From assembly GCA_009767595.1 (NCBI GenBank), contig VSDK01028395.1, positions 325,687 to 389,686 on the forward strand: a DNA stretch of 64,000 bases. Reading direction: 5' to 3'. A program made the translations under genes and the position numbers. Positions 38,501 to 51,000 of this stretch are shown here, in pieces. Positions within the stretch are counted from its first letter, which is position 1; each line of letters begins with the position of its first letter. The notes beneath the pieces are model-generated. The model saw only the letters and a program-made list of their open reading frames with translations, had not been told where the DNA came from and did no database searches. This DNA is from Symbiodinium kawagutii. Taxonomy: Eukaryota > Sar > Dinophyceae > Suessiales > Symbiodiniaceae.

Positions 38501-41500
38501 AACATGTAGTCATATATCAGGGAGCATAAAAGGAACTGTAGGCAACCCATCAAACAGCTTGTTGGGTTCCCACACTTATTACCTCCACAGTTCATTGGCA
38601 TTCTATCCACCATTTGCGTTGGCTATCACTGCTTCTCAAATTTGCTTTGTCCATCATGGTCTCTTGTCTAAAAGAAAACAGCTCATTTTTATCAATGGTT
38701 TCATGCTTTCCCTGTCAAATAATGGATGCTTCACAGAAATAAGCCCCCCAAGCTTTCATGGCGAATCACCACCTAACTTTGATGAAACTCTTGGGATCAT
38801 CATAATCTTTGGATCCTCTCGTTTGTTGGTACCCAAGTCACATGGCAGTGAGTCAAAACCCTGTACCCCTAGTTCCCCCATCATAACCATTGTTTTACAG
38901 TGCCTATGAAATGATTGGTTCTTGTCCCCCATTATTGGTTCTTGGGTGACCAACATTAATCTTTCTTGGCACGGAAAAACCCATATCCCTGTTGGGGTAA
39001 AATGATAGAACCAACATTTCTTGGTCAAGCAATAGAACCCATATCCCTGTTCTTCTCGGTTCTCCATCCATCAGCCGATGGTGAAAACACCCAGCCGCAG
39101 CTCTCCCGCTGAACAGCCCGTTGCGCAGCCCAGGCACGTCTGACGCGGGCTCACCGCATCTTCCACTTCCTTCAGCCCGTGGTCATTCTTGTGATTGTCG
39201 TTGTCATACATCATATATATATATTACTTGAAGAACTGATCACTGTCATGTCTAATCAAGTTTTTTCTTCATGATTGTAGAAATTATGAATTATACATAT
39301 ATGATTATATATGCCAAATTATCTACCTAATAGTTTACCACAATCTGATATACTATGATGTATATAATATTACAATGTACTATTATATGTATCCGTATCT
39401 CACTAGATCTTCTTGAATCACTTCTCGTTTCTGACTCAGCCATCCGGCCACACCTTGATGAGCCTTCGGAGGTCCTCCTCACGACCTGGGAGCGGGTGGA
39501 ATCACGGGAGATCCAGCGTAGCACTATGGGAGCAACGAGGGTTCAGCTCAGCAGTATGGTTCATAAGTTGGCTATGGGTCAAAACCCTGTACCCCTGGTT
39601 CCCCCATGATTAATCATTATTTTCCCTGTGAAATGGTTGGGGATTCTCCCCTAGTAGTTGGTTGATTAATATTGATCTGAAGCCACTTTGGTTTATAACG
39701 ATGGTTCATAACCATGGACTATGGTCCATAACTATGGTGAATAGCTATGGTTAATTAACCATGATTAGCGATGGTTCATATTCTATGATGGTTCATCATG
39801 GGAGATTCATTCGTCGCTGGGACGCTGGATGGCACTGGTTGATGGGAGAACTCACTGGAAATCCTTGTGTGAACCACTTGTTGCGCGAAGGGTTCCTGTC
39901 GATTTTCCGATCAACCATGTCTGAGAACCAGTTCATAATCATACAGCCCCGATCTTTCATCGGCAATCACCACGGCGATTTATGAGGTGCATCTCATGGC
40001 ATGCTCTACGAAGAGCTGGATCAAACCACTACCAGGGGAGAATGATCAGCCATAAGGTGGATAATGAACAGCAATTGGCAGGTGGATGATGGCTATTCAT
40101 ATGGATCTCCAACAAAACCATCCCACGGTTAGGTGGGAATCTGGGATTGGTAAATCCTCATATGTGCATGATAGGTATCACCCTCATCAGCAAAGTCTTC
40201 TGTGAGACGACTTCCTGCTAATGCAATGTGCTGCTGATTGTCTTTAGATATTGTGGATGTAAGAAGTAAGAACCTTCAAGAATTAGATGGATTGATGGAA
40301 AGGTACGTGACCAAAACTGCAGATGAGACAAATTGCTGGGGATCTCAGCCGATAATCTGCGTCATGGCTACTGTAATGGATGGTTCATTTCAGTATCCAT
40401 TGTGCGCACACCATTGCATTGGTTAACAGGTCATCCGTCATCCCCAAATCAGTCCTGAAGACACGACAGTCACCTGGTCTGACAACAATATGACAACCAT
40501 AGGATTGAACAAATTGGTATTGCACCCCATTCCCCCGTTCTATTGTTATGGCTTGAAACCTCTCAGGATTGGTGAACATAGTTCGCATGCTGAAACATGC
40601 AGTCTGGGCACTGGTACACATTCGGGAGGTACCCATAAGTATTGGATATCCCAAACCACCTGAAGATCATCAGGTTTGGAGGACACGCAACGTTCTTTGA
40701 GAGCAACCATCCGTTTGTCGCTGTAATTCGAGAGTCTTCCCACTGTAATACATGGGTATCACCATGGGTGATGGGTGATCACAATGAAAAATCCCCAAAT
40801 TGACAAGACTTTGTCTTTGACCAATGGCATCTTTTGCCATGTTGGATTTCCAGAGGGGAATCATTGGTATGGTTACCTTTGGTATCTGGTAAACTAACCT
40901 GGCAATGGTAAATCTACCGGTTAAAAGACTGGTTTCCCAGGTTTCCTGACAACTATGATGATTCCCCATTGCCAGGTTACACTACCAAGCCAAAGGGTAA
41001 CCATCATCTGATTGGTGGTTTCAACCCTTACGAACAATATGCTTGCCAACCATTTGTTAATGATTACATTGGAGAAAATAAACAATGTCAATCCAACATG
41101 GATTGACAAAAAAAAACTATACATTTGTTTGTTAATGATTTTTTGACAATGCTGGTTGTCAATCCACGTCCAATCCACCAACCAGCATTGTCAAAAACTA
41201 TGGTTATCCAGCTGATTCAAAGCACCAACCAGTCATGTTCTGTCGCAGGGCTCGTCCTGCTGCCAGGGCCATGCTCGGCTCCAGGCGTTCTCGAGCCTTT
41301 TGACGTTTCAGCATCTCAGAGGAGAGACGCTGGAACCTGAAGGTGCGAGCCACCAAGGGTGGGGGGTCATGGCTAGTCATGGCTAAGAATGGCTAGTCAT
41401 GGCTATAGTCATTGGTGACAAAAGATCGCAATCGGTGTTAACCAGTGTGTAATTATTCAACTCATTCTCGGATTACCCTTTACGAATAGTATTTGTCATT

Positions 41501-44500
41501 AGTAAAACCACCTTTTTGGCAGTCCACCACTATTTGGTTTCCCAATATTAGTGGGATAATCTTAGCAGCATCAGTAAGTGGATGACCAAACTTATCCTTA
41601 AAGTGAGTACCCTCTGGTAAACTAACATGGCAATGGAAAATCCACCATAAATGGATGTTTTCCCAGGAATTCCTGACAAAATGGTGAATTTCCATTGCCG
41701 TGTTAGTTTACCAGAGGGTAAATCATCCCAAGTAAGGATGTGCTGCTTCATAGCTACCTTCGGCAGGCATGGCCCAAGGAAGCATCTGAGATGGGCGGTT
41801 GGTCTGCCACTAGACTGATAACGACATGTATTGATATTTCAATATAGCCTGTAATTAAATGGCAGTCTCTAAATGTCTCTCAGATTAATCTAAGAGAAGT
41901 TCTTTATGAAACTTTCTGGAATCCTTAAGGGTTTCCCGCTCTAAAGTCCCCCATTCCATTAATGCTTGAATCATCGATAATCCATGAATCAATCTATGCA
42001 TGATTCCAGCTATTGTTCGCTCAGAGCTCACAGTCTCACATCACGAGTCCAGGCTGGTTGACACGCCCAACCCTGGCGCCAAGCTCGGATGAGCTCCACT
42101 GACGCTTCACTGGAAAGCTCTTCATCCAGGTGTTGAGCGACCTGTGGAGTTATTGGAAACCCAAACTAGCCTTGACTATGATGAATCATTTGGGGTGGAC
42201 CGTGGCGGCACCCAAAAGACCATCAGTTTAGTGGGCTATCGATAGCAATCAATATTTGTTGGGGAACAAAAACCTACCATTTTTGTAAGGAATCCATATG
42301 TTTAAGAGGTACAGTACACCATCAAAGATCAATTCAAGAAGGGAAACCATCAGTTTGGGGGGAATAGCACAGGTTCTTGGGGACACATGTGCCATGATTG
42401 ACTAATCGCAGCCAAGAGGCTCCTCCTTCTCTTTCCTCAACAGCTCCTTCCCTGCGAACCACCCGCTTGTGGCTGACTTTAGCGCAAACAAAAGATATAT
42501 CTGATATTCAACATACAATCTATACTGTATACGCATGATTACGCATGTATATGTGTACTACTTGTCCGTGGGGAAATTGTATACAGGTGTCTCTCGTTCA
42601 TATTTATAAGATATAGGTAAATTTAGGTATACGATGGTATACATGTTGTGGACCGGAATTTAATGGCAATCCCGCAACTATCTACAACAACGGTAGCAAC
42701 GTCGCAACATCAGCAGAAACCAACGTTGTCTCTTTTCTTGTTGAAACCAAAGCGGCCATTGAAGTGCATTTCCACAAGGATCAACATCTGGCTGTTGGTT
42801 CTATAATGTTATATTCCCATCATTCCCCACCATTCCCCTTTACTTGACTAGCTGTACCCCTTACAACAACCAACCAGCCATGTTGTTTTGATGCTACTCA
42901 CATGAGTTCTCTTCCAACAGAGCCGTATTAGGCCACTGCACAAAACTCACATCACTGGTCATCCGTGTTGGAGAGAGCATCTTTGATGACTTCCCAAATC
43001 AGCTTTTTATGTGTTCGAACCTTGCTCGCTGTTGACCTAACAACAATATAACAATAATCTGACTCATCAATTGTTGCATCACGTTCAATCACCCCGTTGT
43101 TCAATCAGTGAGTTGCTTACTCACCCCATGACCAGCTGCTTGATAGTCGTGGCTGCCTGGCAACCGCTGTACCTCTAGGGCTCCAAGGCCAAGTTGACCC
43201 CTGTCCCTTTCGGGTTCCCGGGCGTTCGACATGCGATTTCGCCTGGAAGTGAAGCTCGTGTTGCTGATGCCATTTCACTCCATGGCCGTGTTGCGAAGTC
43301 GGTTAGTGCTGCAGCAATGTCAAGCCAGTGGTAAGCCAGCTAATTACTTAGCTTGGTTGGTGGTGGTGTTGCTGGCTAGTAAGCTAAGTACTAAGCTAGG
43401 TCAGTAAATCATAGTAAACATATGAAAGTAAGGTTGAGCTAACTTGTCTTCATCATATCTTGCTTCAATATATTAAGGCACCATAACTTGCGCTTCAGAT
43501 CAAATGGCGATCCCTCAATGGTGGCCGTTCGGTTCATCAGACCCATGGTGCATGTAGGTCATTGCACGAGGGGAATCCAGCAATCCCATGATGTAACATC
43601 TCGGCCTCTACCGGAGGTACCAAGACAAGACATCGCAACCGAGTGGTCATGAACAAGAGCTGGGAAATCACCAATTTTCAATCCATGTAGGGTATTGAGT
43701 CTGGCGGACCTCCAATAGAAGGAACAAGCAACGAGGAAAAGGAAACAAATGCGGAGAAAATTTGCAGCTCATCTTCTCTGGCTGGGCTGGCTCTGCCTTC
43801 ACCAGACCCCACTGTTGGTTCTGCCACAAACTTCGCACCAACGTGGCTTACCGAGCACACCATCCCGCTATCTCCAAACAGGCTGGCGCAGAGTCTTCCT
43901 ATAGACAACACCCCCCCACCTCACCTCTCTTGTTATCTCTGCGTTGAGACTCTGAATACTTTCAGCCTGGCACAAAGGAGAGAAACATCAGGAACACACC
44001 CGTGAGCACTGTGAAAGCTGAACATGGATGAGAATCCGCATGGATGATCAGCTTCACAGCTGGTTCGGAATTGAATTTACTCGCTCAATCATTGGGGTTC
44101 GCATGACAAACAGCCCGGTGCCAACTACAAACGCTGGTACTCAACCACAACAATCCTGACACGACCGCTACTGGTCACCAGCGACCCGATACCGTGGTCT
44201 GGGATACAGTTCTGCTACGCGTTGAGCTGTTCAGTATTGATGGGGCAGTAAAAAGCAACCCAACCAGCAACGCGGATACAGCCGGTAAAGGTGGCCTGGC
44301 CTTAATAGTTGAATACATAAACGATCATATATGATCATAAATCAACATCATTCAATATCTAGGTTCACCTATCTTTTTGATAAAGCATTTTGCCCCCATC
44401 CATGAGGAGAGATGGGCTTTGCTTTCACCACTGCCCAGCATTTCGTTCCAGAAAGCATCAACGTGGAACAAATGGCGCAAACCTCCACGATTGCGGCTCG

Positions 44501-44989
44501 TTCAGCTTGCCGCAGTTCTTCCTTTCTGCGCTGTAGCCTGGGCTGCCCAGTTTGGGTGTTTCTGGTTACATATACTGTAGCTTGGCCAAGGCACTATCGT
44601 TGGCCAATCAATTTTTCAGGAGGTAACTGTGGGTCTAAAGATCCAGTAACTACAGGCTAGCCAATACATCATAGGGGCCACAATAGCTGCGGCTAATTAT
44701 AGAACCTGATAGGGAGTATATGGGAGTATCATCAGCTCAGGGAAAAATAATGACAATGGAGACTGTCACAGGTGTAGAAGCTTTTGGCCAATCATTTGTT
44801 TGTTTCAACTGCCAAAGGATACCTAGTGAATTCATGGATAGTTCCAGGAGAATGATGCAAGCATCAGCCAGCTAACACAAATCCGCAAATAACAGAGTCG
44901 ACTTGCACCCCTGGCTGCGAACCAATGTGCTCGCTGTGATGACAGCCATATCTATCAGCCATCAATCGCATCCATGTTCGGGTCTGCGT

Positions 44990-45038
<49 letters not shown>

Positions 45039-48000
45039 ACAAGTGATACCCTATTGTTGTTTACTATCCCCTTTGGCTATAGCCATTAAGCAACCACCAA
45101 TTAATCAGCCCCGAAGTGACGACTCAGCACATCACTCTTCGTTTTGTTGCTCCAGCCGCTGCTGCCTTCTTTGAGCCTGCGGTTTTGGGGCCCAAATGGG
45201 GATATGGTGGTTTCTCAAAATATGGGACCCCCAAAATGGTTGGTTTAGTGCTACTAAATGACTATAAATGGATGATTTAGGGGTACCCCTATTTTGAGAA
45301 ACCAACATATAACACCGGCCAAAAGGATCCCTTTTTTTGGACAAAGGGTGGATTTCTAGGTGGATTTCTACTGATATACCGTTTTTGGATGAACCATTCA
45401 AGTGTCAAATGCTTTTTTTTCCTGATTTCTCTGGGGGTATCTCATCTCATTAGTATCGAAGCTCCGTCCCCCAATCTTTTGTTCTTCATCAAGACTCAAT
45501 CCATGAATGCATAGCTCACAACTTGTCACTGACAACAGAACCCGCACAGGGCAGCTGTAAGTGAAAGCAAAGTGGGCATGCCGAAGAGTGTCCGGCAAAC
45601 ATTGATTCCCTGAAATGTGCATGGGTTAGTAATCACTCTGAATCGGAATTGGCTTCCTTCTGTCCTTGTAAAACTTGGCGTTTTGGCAATGTATTTCTGG
45701 TCGACACCAACACCAAGCCTGATTCTGTCAAGGAACTTCGAATGACAGTACGTGGCACAACCTTGCCTCCTCGCCTTCAAATGTGGTCAGTTCTCATCAG
45801 TGATTCAATCGGACGGATTCTGAACCGCCGCGTGCACTGGTCTATCGGTCAGTGAATTTACATATATCATCTATATATATATATATATGTATATATTTAA
45901 TATCATTTGCATATGTGTATTTACATATTCAAATATCATACACCTGTATATGTATATATCATTATATATCTAGTCACAACTGGTACATTCCCCTATCACC
46001 TTGTCTGTTCACAAAGTTCTCTTCCAGGGAAATCCATGGGGAAATCCCTCGCCTCCAAACGTTTCAGTTCATGTGCTTCCACCTGGGTGCCAGGCTGAGG
46101 GCGCACCTTGATCCTGTGGATAGAAATGCAGCATGGCATGCTTCATTTGTAGCGCTCATCTATCCAACCATTGATAATTAGCTATAGTAAATCATTAACC
46201 AGCTAAAAATCATTAACCTCATCTAACCAACCATGGACTTTAACCAGCTCACGTCTTGGCCTGGCTTTTGGAATACTTTTGGATGAAAATGAATACTGAA
46301 GTATTGCGGTGAGCAGCAACACTTCATGCTAAGACTGTATCGGATGCAACTAGCAATAGGAAAAATTGGGATATTGATTGGTCACTAGGTATTGTTGCAA
46401 CTATGGGTGTGCTATCTTGTTTAGTAAAGTTGTGAACGTTCAGGGGTTGTTTGTCCAAGTTTGACTGTTGATTCTTGCGTCATTCTCAATGATTTTTGGC
46501 TGTTGATTCTTGATAACGCTACTGTCAACTCAATCTATTGTTGATAGCACTACTGTTACTAACGGCTATTGCTTGTGCACAGCACACACACATGCAAATT
46601 CACACATGATCTTGGGGCCTGCCAATGGCCAACCTCTCCTACTTTTCAGAAGTTTTGGGCAAGGGGAGCATGACACCTACTGTTGTTAATTGGATGTTTC
46701 TCAAAATTGGGGTACCCCAAATCATCCATAATAATCATCTTTAGTATCATTAATAAACCCCCAATTGGTAGATGAGAAACCCTAAGGATGATTATTATAG
46801 ATGATTATTAGAAACCCTTATCCTTCGTAATCGGGAGTGTTTCTGAAAATAGGCCCCCAAATCATCCAGTTTATTAACCGTTCACCGTAATAAACCAACC
46901 ATAACGGCTTGGGGGTTCCCAACGTTGGAGAAACCACCATGCCTGGTAGTTGCTTACCCATTATTGTTGTTGGTTATCCCCCATGGTTAACCATTAAAAG
47001 CCCTAGTAGTTAGCCATAACGGCTTGGGGGTCCCCAACGTTGGAGAAACCCCCCCCATTGGTCCATGGTTTCTCCCGCGGCACCTCCTCAGCCAAGGCAT
47101 CTTCACGAGCTTTCCGCTCGCGCGCTCGTCTGGCATTGGCAGGGCCACAGTGACCAGCGCTACGTGGTGAGGCACCCTACGGTGACCCCCCTCATAATTT
47201 GTTCGGCGCAAACCACAAAAACATAACAAAAAACAAATTGTGTTACCTTTTCGGTTAATCTTGCTAAGGGTTGTTTGACACATTCGTGTGCTGAGGTGCC
47301 CTAGCTTCAGCTTGTGCCAAGGGACTGCAGCATTTGTTCCATCTCTTCTTGGAATGCCTGCAGCACGCACCCAGGTGACAACTCTGAAGTATTTACGTAA
47401 CCGATGACTGTTGGGCGGTGATAGGGTCCCAGGGTTGATATCGTGGTCAACTCTAGTAACCACTTGGATCACCATCCCTAATCACCTGGTGATTCTCACC
47501 ATTAGGGATGGTGATCCATCTAATAACCACTTGTTGGAAGAGTTTCACTACATGCTTCATGTTGATGGTCGTTCATAACAAGGGAGTTACCTATCCAACC
47601 GGGATCCCTTTCGGGCGGCTTGGAAACCCAAGGCGACAAAAAGGGCGTTGAACGGGAGCCGCTGAACATGGACATATCAAGTAGCAGCGCTTAGCAGCAA
47701 AGCAAAACCGAACATGTGCAGATGCAAACATGCAGCGACTGCATGTGTACATATCTGATGCAACATCATTACTGCACTTCAAACAAGAAGAAAACGCAGC
47801 CGTGCTTCCACAATCCGCGCTCTCAAAATATGACCCCAATGCAAACAAGAGCAGCCCAACAGGTGATTGCGCCCTGAGACCATACGCTGCTTTTCCAGGG
47901 CCAACAAGGCTGAGCCCATGATCACCACACGGTCAGCTTCGAAAAAACTTTGGGAAAAACAAGTCTTTCAAAGTGAAATCTGATCCTTGCGAAGACACTC

Positions 48001-51000
48001 CAACAGACCCAGACTTGACACCAGCACTCCACTGGCCTCTCTTTCTTTCTTAAACCTCATCGCCTGTGCAGGGATGCGACACGATCCGGGAAAGGTGCGG
48101 AGAAGGCATTGGTGGTTTCCACATGCGATGGTATCCGGAGTGTATCCATTTTTGATCGCTGATGGCTACCAATACCGATTGTCTGTAGCAAATCTGTAAC
48201 GCTTTTGTTCACATCCCCGAAATGACCTTTCACTACTCTAGCTGTTGGGATGTTCCCGTTGGTCCATGAATGTTTATGACCCACAACATCCCACAACCAC
48301 GTTTTTGTTCCAGCGCCAATGGTCACCACGGCAAGGAAACCCAAGCGTTTCGCAACGCAGCTTTCGCCTCATTGCGAAGAGCTGCTGCCTCGTCTTCCTG
48401 CCGCCAAGCAGATGGAAATGACACCTGTGAATTTCAGTATGGTGGTTTCTCAAAAATAGGGGACCCCAAAGCTATGATTGGTTTATGACTAAAAATGACT
48501 TAGATTGGATGCTTTGGGGGTATCCCTTCTTTTGAGAATCCACCCTGTGACTTATTCTGTTGAAAAAACTGGAACCCTTCTTTTGAGAATCCACCCTGTG
48601 ACTTATTCTGTTGAAAAAACTGAATTGATTCATGGCGTCAACTGTCACGAGGTTCTGATGATCATGATCATTTCCGAACATCATCGCAGGTAGCCAGGTA
48701 GCCCTCCAATTTCGACCTAACTCGCCTCCACCGGTTGCAGACCAGCCCGGAAGCCCCCCATGTCCTGATGGTACGGTCTAAGCCTCAGGGCCACAAACAA
48801 TGGGTGTAACTCGGTCAGGCCCCGACCACTGCTGCGGCTCACCCGGACAGCAATCTTCTTCATGCGAACCAAGGCAACGTACAGGAAACGGAAACACCGA
48901 ATTTCAGAGCTGCCACATTCCAAGCAACAGCAACCCACCCGATCCTTTGATTGTTACTTTAACCAATCCGCCTATGACATGGTGGGTTGCACCAGGCCCA
49001 AAGGCCACACAACGCCCCAGCTGGGGTCTGGCAACAACTGCGCCAGCCAATTTCTTCAGGTTTATCCAATGGGGGATGCACTGGTTGGCAATCTCTGCTT
49101 TCCCTCTCAAAAAAACACGACTTTTTAATTTTTGATTCACAATGAACTCAATTGCTACTAATAACCTACCCAATTTGGTTGACATGACCTGATTGGGTAG
49201 GTCAATGTTAGCGATCATATCCTATATCATTCTGGGTTATTATCAGCTTGTTGCTAATAATTCATTCTTGGTTATCAAGTTATTATTGAAAAACTAATTA
49301 TTGATCATAATTATCATTGGTTAAATGATTATGATCTAGAAGCTTATTATCATAATAATCTATTTTAGCTAATAACTGGTTCAAGATAATAAATAGGCTT
49401 ATTATCAGTGTTGCTATAGCCTACCTGATAACCCACCCATGACACCCCCAGCTGTGACTCACCAAGCGACTCTACTGCTGCGGCTCCGCCGGTGCCACCA
49501 GAGGCGGCCTGGGTGTCAAGAATGGTCCATGCTTGACTACTGGAAGAGGATGCTAATTACTTGAGTATTAGTAGTACAATAGTAATACTAATGGATCTAA
49601 TGGAATAGGATACTGATGCTTGACTAATGGAATACTAGTGGAATATTGCTTAAGAATGGTCCATTGCTTAAGTTTTAGTGGTACAATAGCAATACTAATT
49701 GAATAGGATACTCATTAATTACGTTACGTCAGCTAAAGGAATGGGATGCTACTGATTCCTAGTGATTACTATTCTTTGCTTTAGCTATTGTAAACATCCG
49801 GAAGCCGGAACTTTGGTCATCCAAACTTCCTTGGATAATAATGATCACCATTGATGATTAGTGCTCATCATGTTCTTGCTGGTTAGTGATCAGTCATAAA
49901 CTACTTCACCAGGTAATCATTGTTATTGTTGACCGTTGTCACTTTTGTAGTGACATCATATGTCTTAATGGCTGCAGATTAATAATCGTGGTTAGTGACT
50001 AATAATGTTGTAAATGATGGTGATGACAAAACAAAAGGCAGCCATGGCGATAATTATTCTTTGCAATGATGGTAGTGAATAATGATCAGTTAAATGTCAA
50101 AAAATGAGAATGATTACACAGATGTTTCAATGAGTATATATAGCCAATATCATTATAGTGACCATGTCAGTTATGTTTACCATTAATGACAAGAGTTCCT
50201 CATGATATGTAGCGATACTGTATATTCAAGATTGGGAAAGTGCTGGTTGATATCGTTTGTGTGAGTGATCGTCCTGGAACACTGGTTACAATGACTCATA
50301 CTCATACGCTTTGAATCTGATTGACATATCTAGGTCCATAATGACCAATAATGATGCATGACTACAGTAACCACGGTTGACGATCTTGGCTATTCATGAT
50401 ATGGATTAATTCCATAAGAGTTGATCGTGGTGTTAGAATCAATCATACAACAAGCTTACCTGACAAATGGTTGGTAATGGTCAGTGATCTTGACAATGCT
50501 TAACGTTGGTGATTCATGTTTGACAATGGTGCCAATAATGATTCATGACGATTCGTGATGGTGTAAGCAAGTCAACTATGGTTCAGGGTAGTGGTTGATA
50601 ATGGTGGTAGTGGTGTCAGCAATAATCGGTAAGCACTTTCATGCTGTTTGATCATGGTTCACAACGGTTGACAATCATCAACACTAACTTATTGTTGGAA
50701 ATAGTTTTCAACAAGGGATACAATATAATCAACATGGAAAGACCAATGATGTGAGTTTTTCTATCCATAACCACGGTATTGCAGCAACCAGCATGAAGTC
50801 CCACAATGGGTCCAGATATGAAGCGTCAATCTGTCAACAGATTTGGACCTGCTCACAATGGCTGGCTGCATGCGGATGAAGAGAACGGGCCAAGGGCTAT
50901 CAAGGGACACCTTCGGTCGTGGTGAATGCAACTGCCGAAAAATGAAAGGATATTGATCGAAGAAAGCGCCGCAAAATCTTTGGTTTGGAAGCATTTTATA

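Larger units (their letters stand above)
39486..41229 (-). other. Intron of gene B (1.7 kb) with one unplaced exon candidate
   Basis: A minus-strand open stretch at about 40430-40600 (FTNPERFQAITIERGNG, PGDCRVFRTDLGMTDD) looks protein-like but lacks GC contrast and clear donor phase, so I left it out of the chain. Contains family 3, 4 and 2 elements. Confidence 0.4.

Noticed and set aside
44974..45174. Frame encoding a run of histidines
   Set aside because: Produced by the (ATC)n microsatellite.
46987..47475. 162-codon minus-strand frame as one exon
   Set aside because: Only its central part (exon 10) is kept; the rest overlaps exon 11 in another frame and a MITE.
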